Assembly: GCA_900547825.1 (NCBI GenBank)
Contig: URII01000021.1
Coordinates: 1 to 37,587 of the forward strand
Reading direction: 5' to 3'
DNA: 37,587 bases
Source: an uncultured Porphyromonadaceae bacterium
Lineage (GTDB): Bacteria > Bacteroidota > Bacteroidia > Bacteroidales > Muribaculaceae
Made by a program: the position numbers and the translations under genes. The notes under the pieces were generated by a model. The model saw only the letters and a list, made by a program, of their open reading frames with translations. It was not told the DNA's origin and searched no databases. Of this stretch, positions 32,373 through 37,587 are shown one piece after another (the stretch's first letter is position 1; each line of letters opens with the position of its first letter).

Positions 32373-32428
32373 TGAGTACGAAGATAGGCTGCGGTTCGGC
32401 ATAGTCAAATCGGAAACGGGATTTCCAT

Positions 32429-32459
32429 TTGCCTCTGCTCTCACCTTTCACTATCTTTG
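32429..32459 (+). promoter_or_regulatory. Array promoter 4, proximal to the glycan operon
   Basis: TTG (32429-32431), 20 nt, TATCTTTG (32452-32459), 33 nt before the flippase ATG. This is the natural promoter of the operon. The sequence right after the -7 box diverges from the other units (GGAGCAG instead of GAGTACG). Confidence 0.75.
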
Positions 32460-32492
32460 TGGAGCAGAAGGTTATCGACTTTCACTTAGCTG

Positions 32493-33947
32493 ATGGAGGA
32501 GAATTTGAAGAGAAAGACGACGAAGGCGCTCGTGTGGAGCACGGCCGACAAGTTGGGACAGCAGTTGTTCTATCTTGTCGCCGGTATTATTCTTGCTCGT
32601 CAACTTTCTCCTGAGGATTATGGCAAGGTGGGGGTTCTCACGATATTTATCGCCTTGTCGGGGATATTGATCGACAGCGGTTTCTCTTCGGCTTTGATTC
32701 GGAAAAAGGAGGCTACTCAGGCCGATTACAGCACGGTGTTTTATGTGAATGTGGCGATCAGTTGCGTGCTGTATGGATTGTTGTATGCAGCAGCACCTTA
32801 TATAGCGGTGTTTTTTAAGGTCCCTGATTTGATATATATCTGCCGGATTTTGTTTCTCGTGATTCCGTTGAATGCACTTTCCCTTATACAACAGACTTTG
32901 TTGTTGAAGCATTTCAAGCTCTTTGTGAGCGCTCGTGTCAATTTGTGGTCGTTGGGTATCGCTTCGGTTGTCGCCATTGCGATGGCTTACGGCGGTATGG
33001 GAGTCTGGTCGTTGGTGGCTCAGACGCTCGGCCTCTCGCTTTTCAGGGCTGTTTTTTTCTGGGTGTTTAACGACTGGCGTCCCCGATGGATATTTCGCAT
33101 GGCTTCGTTGCGGGAGTTTTTCGGATATAGTTCCAACTTGGTCGTTTCGGGTATTATCAACAATGTGTTTAACAAGATATATCCCATTATCATCGGTAAG
33201 TTTTATGGTATGACGCAGACCGGTTACTATACTCAGGCCGACAAGTATCAGGATATAGCTTCTTCGCTTATCAGCAATATATTCCGTTCGGTCGCTTTCC
33301 CTGTTTTTTCGAAGGTGCAAGACGATTTGCAACGGTTGAAACGGATTTGCCGGAAGAATGTGCGGGCCATCGCGTTTTTCATTTTTCCTATCATGCTGTT
33401 GATGGTCGTCGTTTCATATCCGCTCATATCGATCCTGTTGAAAGAGCAATGGGTTCCGTCTGTGCCATATTTCCGCCTGCTTTGTTTTTCGGGAATATGC
33501 TCTCCGTTTATTATTTTGTTTTTCGATTTGTTCAATAGTCTGGGCTATTCCCGGCTGAATTTACAACTGGAAATCGGGAAAAAGATTTATTTGTTTGCGG
33601 GTATCGCTTTGTTTTATTCTTCGGGCATTTTGTGGCTGATAGGGTGGTGGATTTCTTATTCGGTGTTGTCTCTGGCGGCTTCGATCTTTTTTGCCCGTCG
33701 CTTTCTCGGATATGGTTTCGGGGAGTATGTGAAAGATATTTTTCCGTATTTTATCTTGGCGTTGGCGTCGGCGATACTTTCGTGCGGCGTTTATCTGCTT
33801 TTGCCGAGCGATTTGTGGCGGTTGTGTCTTGTCCCGGTCGTTTATGTCGTTTTGTATTTGGGCGGAGCATACATGTTGAAATTGGAGATGTTGCAGGAGA
33901 TGCTGTCGATGTTGAAGAGTCGTGTGAAGAGAGGAGGTGAAGCGTGA
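32493..33947 (+). CDS. Wzx-like polysaccharide flippase (MOP superfamily)
   Basis: This 484-residue protein has about 12-14 membrane spans. The N-terminus KRKTTKALVWSTADKLGQQL and QLSPEDYGKVGVLTIFIALS are typical of lipopolysaccharide/O-antigen flippases (Polysacc_synt). The MTQTGYYTQADKYQDIASSL loop is also characteristic. It would move undecaprenyl-linked glycan units across the inner membrane. It is the first gene of the glycan operon, starts 33 nt after a repeat promoter, and overlaps the next gene by 4 nt. Codon use (many TTG leucines, CG-rich dinucleotides) looks different from the gld genes and suggests separate ancestry. Confidence 0.88.
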   Translation: MEENLKRKTTKALVWSTADKLGQQLFYLVAGIILARQLSPEDYGKVGVLTIFIALSGILIDSGFSSALIRKKEATQADYSTVFYVNVAISCVLYGLLYAAAPYIAVFFKVPDLIYICRILFLVIPLNALSLIQQTLLLKHFKLFVSARVNLWSLGIASVVAIAMAYGGMGVWSLVAQTLGLSLFRAVFFWVFNDWRPRWIFRMASLREFFGYSSNLVVSGIINNVFNKIYPIIIGKFYGMTQTGYYTQADKYQDIASSLISNIFRSVAFPVFSKVQDDLQRLKRICRKNVRAIAFFIFPIMLLMVVVSYPLISILLKEQWVPSVPYFRLLCFSGICSPFIILFFDLFNSLGYSRLNLQLEIGKKIYLFAGIALFYSSGILWLIGWWISYSVLSLAASIFFARRFLGYGFGEYVKDIFPYFILALASAILSCGVYLLLPSDLWRLCLVPVVYVVLYLGGAYMLKLEMLQEMLSMLKSRVKRGGEA

Positions 33948-34891
33948 ACGAGGTAGCAGTTGCTCGACCGAGGGTCTTGACGGTGATCGTTTCGTATAAT
34001 TTCGAGCCGTGGATCGAACGATGTCTGAGTAGTATTCGGGATTCGGATTACCCCTCGGACCTTGTGGTAATCGATAATGCTTCGACCGACCGGACGGTGT
34101 CGATCATCGCCGAGAGGTATCGATGGATTCGTCTTGTGCGGAGTAGGAAAAATCTCGGATTCGGACAAGCGAATAACATCGGCATGAGAATGGCGTTGGA
34201 GGAGAATTACGATTATGTGTTTCTCGTGAATCAGGATGCGTGGATAGAGGCGAATACGGTGGGGACTTTGGTGGGGTTGGCAGAAAAATATCCCGATTAC
34301 GGAGTGCTTTCGCCGGTGCATCTTGACGGGAAAGGGGAGCACCTCGACGGTTCGTTCGCCAAGTATGTTGGGGGAGCATCGGCGGTTTCATCGAAAAAAT
34401 CGGATATCGTCGAAGCGGCTTTCGTTAATGCGGCTTTTTGGTTTATCCCGGTGCCGGCGTTGAAAAAGGTGGGCGGTTTTTCGCCGTTGTTTTTTCATTA
34501 TGGCGAAGATGTGGACTATATTCACCGAATGCGATTCTATGGTTATCGGGTGGGATACACTCCGTTGACTTCGGGGTGTCATGACCGACAAAATCGACCG
34601 ATTACCCGCGAGACACAAATGAAATTGGACAGGGTTTATTATTTGTCGGTTGTTTCGGATTTAAATTCGGGAATGGCTAAGTGTCTGTGGGGGGGGGTAT
34701 TAGCTCCTTTGAAACCGGGTGCGCTTGCTTTATTGCGGGGAAGATTCAAAGAATTTTGTTTTTATACAGGCACAAGTGTCCGGCTTTTGTGTCGATACCT
34801 TTCTATTGCAGAAATCAAGCGATTTTGCAAACAGGGAAGGCCTGTGTTTTTGGAAAATGTTCATTCAAAAATTAAACCGATATGGAGTTAG
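33944..34891 (+). CDS. Glycosyltransferase family 2 (rhamnosyltransferase-like)
   Basis: This is a 315-residue GT-A enzyme. VLTVIVSYNFEPWIERCLSS begins the nucleotide-sugar domain, followed by VVIDNASTDRTV (~41-52) and the metal-binding region VFLVNQDAW (Gln97-Asp98). HYGEDVDYIHRMRFYGYRVG supplies the acceptor-side Glu-Asp motif seen in WbbL-like transferases. There is no membrane span. It starts with GTG overlapping the flippase stop by 4 nt. It would add one sugar to the lipid-linked glycan; donor and linkage cannot be predicted. Confidence 0.87.
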   Translation: MNEVAVARPRVLTVIVSYNFEPWIERCLSSIRDSDYPSDLVVIDNASTDRTVSIIAERYRWIRLVRSRKNLGFGQANNIGMRMALEENYDYVFLVNQDAWIEANTVGTLVGLAEKYPDYGVLSPVHLDGKGEHLDGSFAKYVGGASAVSSKKSDIVEAAFVNAAFWFIPVPALKKVGGFSPLFFHYGEDVDYIHRMRFYGYRVGYTPLTSGCHDRQNRPITRETQMKLDRVYYLSVVSDLNSGMAKCLWGGVLAPLKPGALALLRGRFKEFCFYTGTSVRLLCRYLSIAEIKRFCKQGRPVFLENVHSKIKPIWS

Positions 34892-35799
34892 CCCCGATTG
34901 TTTTATTCGTTTATAATCGTCCTGAACATACGCGCGCTTGTCTGGAATATTTGGAGCGGAACGAGCTGGCGGCGGAAAGCGAATTGTATGTTTTCGCCGA
35001 CGGTGCGAAGTCGGGCAGCGAAGAGGCGGTGGCCGCCGTGCGTCGGGTGATTGCCGAACCGTGGAAATTCAAACGGTTGAAGGTCGTGGAGCGACCGGAG
35101 AACAAGGGGCTGGCAGCCAATGTGATTGCGGGGGTGACTTCGGTTTTGGAGACGCACGACCGGGTGATCGTCTTGGAAGACGATTTGATTGTTTCGCCTT
35201 ATTTCCTGCGTTTTATGAACGAGGCACTGGAAGTTTATAAAGATACGGAGGAGGTTTGCCATGTGACTTGCCACATGCTCGACCATAAAGGAGAGTTACC
35301 CGATACGTTTTTGATACGCTGGTGTAACAGTTGGGGGTGGGGTACTTGGAACCGTGCATGGCAATATTTCGAGCCGGACGGTAGAAAATCGTTGCAGGAA
35401 ATCGAACGGCGGGATTTGTGCCGGCAATTCGATTTGGACGGAGGTTTCCACTTTACCCAGATGTTGCGCGACCAAATCGAGGGTCGGAATAACTCGTGGT
35501 TCATACGGTGGTATGCATCGCTGTTTCTGCGTGACAAGCTGATGTTGGGCACGGGCCGTTCGTTGGTCGATAATGCGGGATTCGACGGAAGTGGAACGCA
35601 TTGCAATACTATGCAGCTTTGCACGCAGACTTTGTCGATGAATCCGATAGCGGTAGTTCCCATTTCACCGGTAAAAGAGAACTTGCTCGCCCGAAAAGTC
35701 TATTCCCGAACCTATCGTTATAATTATTCGTACAGGCATAAATTGAAAGTATTCATCGGGAATCTGTGGATTCGTGTATTCAATCGTAAAAAGAGATGA
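34882..35799 (+). CDS. Glycosyltransferase, GT-A fold (GNT-I/sugar-transferase-like)
   Basis: This is a 305-residue protein. It begins LAPIVLFVYNRPEHTRACLE, then VFADGAKSGSEEAV (~37-50), a metal-binding VLEDD at 97-101 and FLIRWCNSWGWGTWNRAW, the signature of a bacterial group related to GNT-I type transferases found in capsule and O-antigen loci. It overlaps the upstream glycosyltransferase by 10 nt and lies 4 nt before the acetyltransferase. No membrane segment is present. Its sugar donor is unknown. Confidence 0.83.
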   Translation: MELAPIVLFVYNRPEHTRACLEYLERNELAAESELYVFADGAKSGSEEAVAAVRRVIAEPWKFKRLKVVERPENKGLAANVIAGVTSVLETHDRVIVLEDDLIVSPYFLRFMNEALEVYKDTEEVCHVTCHMLDHKGELPDTFLIRWCNSWGWGTWNRAWQYFEPDGRKSLQEIERRDLCRQFDLDGGFHFTQMLRDQIEGRNNSWFIRWYASLFLRDKLMLGTGRSLVDNAGFDGSGTHCNTMQLCTQTLSMNPIAVVPISPVKENLLARKVYSRTYRYNYSYRHKLKVFIGNLWIRVFNRKKR

Positions 35800-35803
35800 T
35801 ATT

Positions 35804-36487
35804 ATGAGGGATTTGACTCGTTTAGCCAGTCGTATCGTTATGTTTTTCATGCAGTTTTATTATCGACTGGCTCGTCATTCGAGGGTTTCGTACAAGGCTT
35901 ATATCGACGGTCGTACCCGATTGGCCGGATATAATACCATACAGGACAATGTTTTGTTGGCCGGCGCCCGTATCGGCCGGGGCACTTATATTTGCCGAGG
36001 GAGTAATTTCACCGATGCAGAGGTCGGTGCGTTTTGTTCGATCGGTCGGAATGTCCGTATCGTCAACGGACAGCATCCGACCCGCACCTTCGTATCTACT
36101 CACCCGGCTTTTTTCTCTCCCAACGGGCAACCGGGGTTTTCGTTTGTCCGGGAAAAACGGTATGAGGACTGTCGGTATCTCGATCGGGAACGACGGGTGA
36201 GCGTAGAGGTGGGAGCCGATGTGTGGATCGGGAACAACGTGTCGTTGATGTCGGGGATTCGAATCGGTACGGGGGCGGTGATTGCCACCGGAGCCGTGGT
36301 GGTGAGCGATGTGGAGCCTTATGCGATTGTGGGCGGTGTACCTGCCCGGGAAATCAGGAAACGGTTCGACGATGAGCAGGTTGCTTATCTGTTGGCTTCG
36401 CGATGGTGGGAACGTCCGTTCGACGAACTTCGGAAAGAGGCGGACAGTTTCTCGGATATCGGATTGTTCATGAAAAACGGATTGTAA
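35804..36487 (+). CDS. CatB/WbbJ-like hexapeptide-repeat acyltransferase
   Basis: This 227-residue enzyme has a left-handed beta-helix: hexapeptide-like turns at VLLAGARIGRGTYICRGSNF and VGADVWIGNNVSLMSGIRIG, GAVIATGAVVVSDV, then VGGVPAREIRKRF, a standard end of the repeat domain. It probably O- or N-acetylates a sugar of the glycan. The frame reaches back to 35774, inside the preceding gene, but the ATG at 35804 is 4 nt after that gene's stop and gives a normal N-terminus. Its TAA overlaps the next ATG by one base. Confidence 0.87.
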   Translation: MRDLTRLASRIVMFFMQFYYRLARHSRVSYKAYIDGRTRLAGYNTIQDNVLLAGARIGRGTYICRGSNFTDAEVGAFCSIGRNVRIVNGQHPTRTFVSTHPAFFSPNGQPGFSFVREKRYEDCRYLDRERRVSVEVGADVWIGNNVSLMSGIRIGTGAVIATGAVVVSDVEPYAIVGGVPAREIRKRFDDEQVAYLLASRWWERPFDELRKEADSFSDIGLFMKNGL

Positions 36488-37233
36488 TGGAACGGCCTCT
36501 TTTTTCGATTATTACGATTACGTTTAACGCAGCCGGGACTTTGCCGGCTACGTTGAGAAGCGTGGAACGACAGACGTTTACCGACTATGAGTATTTGATC
36601 GTGGACGGTGCGTCGACCGACGGTACGGTTGCGATTGCGCAGCACTCGGCTGCGGTCTCGTCGGTGACGAGCGAACCCGACAAGGGTTTATACGATGCGA
36701 TGAACAAGGGCTTGCGTAAAGCACGAGGGTGTTATCTCGTTTTTCTGAATGCCGGCGATGCGTTTCACGAACCCGATACGTTGCAGAAAATCGCCGATTC
36801 CATCGAAAAAACCGACCCCGATATTGTCTATGGAGAGACGGCATTGGTCGATTCGGAAAGACGTTTTATATCCATGCGGAGGTTACAGGCCCCCGAAAGG
36901 TTATCGGTGAAGAGTTTTCGCATGGGGATGCTGGTGTGTCATCAGGCGTTTATCGTTCGCCGGGAGATTGCGCCGGAATATGATTTGCGGTATCGTTTCT
37001 CCGCCGACTTCGACTGGTGTATCCGGTGCATGCAAATGGCGAAAACGATAACTCATACGCACGAGGTGCTTATCGATTATTTGAACGAGGGGGTCACTAC
37101 TGCCAACCGAAAGGCTTCGTTGCAGGAGAGATACGAGATTATGTGCCGATATTACGGGACTTTACCGACGTTCTTGCGTCATTTGTGGTTTGCCGTGCGG
37201 TTCACTTTCGCTCGTTTTTCGGGACGTGAGTAG
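36487..37233 (+). CDS. Glycosyltransferase family 2 (WcaE-like)
   Basis: This is a 248-residue GT-A enzyme: FSIITITFNAAGTLPATLRS at the N-terminus, VDGASTDGT (~39-47), SEPDKGLYDAMNKG (62-75) and LNAGD (87-91), the set seen in WcaE/colanic-acid type transferases. YRFSADFDWCIRCMQ gives the later Asp motif. The longer open frame from 36403 lies inside the acetyltransferase gene; the ATG at 36487 overlaps that gene's stop by 1 nt and is the true start. It is the last gene of the operon in the window. Confidence 0.88.
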   Translation: MERPLFSIITITFNAAGTLPATLRSVERQTFTDYEYLIVDGASTDGTVAIAQHSAAVSSVTSEPDKGLYDAMNKGLRKARGCYLVFLNAGDAFHEPDTLQKIADSIEKTDPDIVYGETALVDSERRFISMRRLQAPERLSVKSFRMGMLVCHQAFIVRREIAPEYDLRYRFSADFDWCIRCMQMAKTITHTHEVLIDYLNEGVTTANRKASLQERYEIMCRYYGTLPTFLRHLWFAVRFTFARFSGRE

Positions 37234-37271
37234 ACGGTATGTTTAAAATCTGTAATCTTCTTTGCCTACAT

Positions 37272-37343
37272 TTAACCCCTCCGTCACTACGTGCCACCTT
37301 CCCTATATTTTGCGTTGCAAAACACAGGAAAAGAGATTTAATG
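37272..37343 (+). repeat. Dispersed hairpin repeat, copy 1
   Basis: TTAACCCCTCCGTCACTACG starts a ~72-bp unit that aligns along its length with the copy at 37517-37587, sharing CCCTATATT, AACACAGG and a final AATG. It includes a TTTTGC-gt-TGCAAAA stem. The surrounding open frames look like artefacts of this repeat. Confidence 0.6.
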
Positions 37344-37516
37344 CCCTTCTATCTCATTATTTATCGAATGAGATGGATCGTATTTGTCCTTCTCCCCTGC
37401 CGTATCCAGTGGCATTGCGGGGAGTTGTGTAAACAATATAGGGAAGAGACCAAAGAAACGGTAGTTCCTGAAGAGAGGGTGTGAAAAAGATAGCATAAAA
37501 TTTTTGACTGTAAGGG

Positions 37517-37587
37517 TTAACCCCCTCGTCCTGCGGACACTCCCCCTATATTCCCTTACGGCAACACAGGGGGAGAGGGCTACAATG
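37517..37587 (+). repeat. Dispersed hairpin repeat, copy 2 (reaches the window edge)
   Basis: TTAACCCCCTCGTCCTGCGG starts the second copy. CTCCCCCT (37540-37547) pairs with AGGGGGAG (37568-37575). Such short palindromic intergenic units, without coding capacity, resemble REP or MITE elements. The right edge of the window may cut it. Confidence 0.65.

Larger units (their letters stand above)
32108..32469 (+). repeat. Tandem ~87-bp repeat array carrying promoters
   Basis: Four near-identical units run 32120-32206 (87), 32207-32294 (88), 32295-32381 (87) and 32382-32469 (88), with a degenerate partial unit before them. Each unit has AGATAGG, then GTCAAAT, a small hairpin (CGGAAAC-gag-GTTTCCG in unit 2), then a TTG-N20-TATCTTTG promoter. 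The units are contiguous, so these are not CRISPR spacers. Unit sequences differ mostly by single substitutions, pointing to recent expansion. Confidence 0.88.

Noticed and set aside
32120..32469. Possible CRISPR array
   Set aside because: Units of ~87 bp are contiguous and near-identical throughout, with no unique spacers and no cas genes; each holds a promoter instead.
32167..32493. 108-residue open frame across the tandem repeats, with a 90-residue frame on the other strand
   Set aside because: Both are periodic translations of the promoter repeats; the ATG of the flippase and its promoter explain the region better.
37239..37484. 81-residue open frame after the last glycosyltransferase
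   Set aside because: It runs through a hairpin repeat, has no domain and mixed composition; probably not a gene.

Overview
The window is mostly chromosomal DNA of a member of the order Bacteroidales. The evidence is a type IX secretion cluster (porP-gldK-gldL-gldM-gldN), the Bacteroidetes-typical order DUF4271-hemD-rnpA-yidD-tatD, PcfJ/PcfK/DUF3873 genes from Bacteroidales integrative elements, and promoters of the Bacteroidetes TTTG-N20-TAnnTTTG kind with few Shine-Dalgarno sites. Family-level placement is not secure from sequence alone. The first ~2.9 kb is different in kind: strong AAGGAGG ribosome sites, a TTGACA-17-TATATA promoter and Clostridia-like proteins. Either Firmicutes DNA has moved into a Bacteroidales element or the contig is chimeric there.

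Layout. 1-2.9 kb (Firmicutes-like): the 5' end of an aconitase/LeuC-type gene, scrambled IS3-family transposase pieces, a small XRE regulator with a membrane tail plus a small membrane protein, and a tyrosine recombinase. 3.1-5.7 kb: minus-strand DUF3873, a hypothetical gene, PcfJ, PcfK and a small membrane protein, a remnant of a Bacteroidales integrative element. 5.8-6.5 kb: hairpin-rich non-coding DNA. 6.5-10.0 kb: a plus-strand run of four genes that reads as a defence island: a RloA/AbiLi-type ATPase, a RloB/AbiLii-type protein, a Lit-like (U49) zinc peptidase, and a TIGR02391/AbiJ-like protein with a HEPN RNase motif. The last two overlap by 4 nt and are the best candidate for an undescribed system. 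10.0-10.5 kb: direct repeats, a near-consensus promoter, a possible structured small RNA with terminator, and an IS-end palindrome.

10.5-19.7 kb (core-like): a ferritin-like DUF892 stress protein; an AraC regulator followed by a secreted alpha/beta hydrolase, a flavodoxin lipoprotein and a CMD-cupin protein; Ogt; TatD, YidD, RnpA, HemD, DUF4271; and a carboxynorspermidine dehydrogenase-like enzyme. 20.0-25.5 kb: a co-directional group of a pyruvoyl decarboxylase of the phosphatidylserine/tryptophan decarboxylase family, a GadC-like antiporter, an MFS permease and an outer-membrane porin. This looks like decarboxylation-exchange, for acid tolerance or amine production.

25.6-31.9 kb (minus): gldN, gldM, gldL, gldK and porP/sprF of the type IX secretion system. 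gldK has an in-frame amber codon 28 codons before its apparent natural end. 32.0-32.5 kb: four tandem ~87-bp repeats, each carrying a complete Bacteroidetes promoter, feed directly into 32.5-37.2 kb, a surface-glycan operon (flippase, three glycosyltransferases, an acetyltransferase). The window ends with two copies of a ~71-bp hairpin-forming intergenic repeat. No tRNA, rRNA or CRISPR array was recognised.
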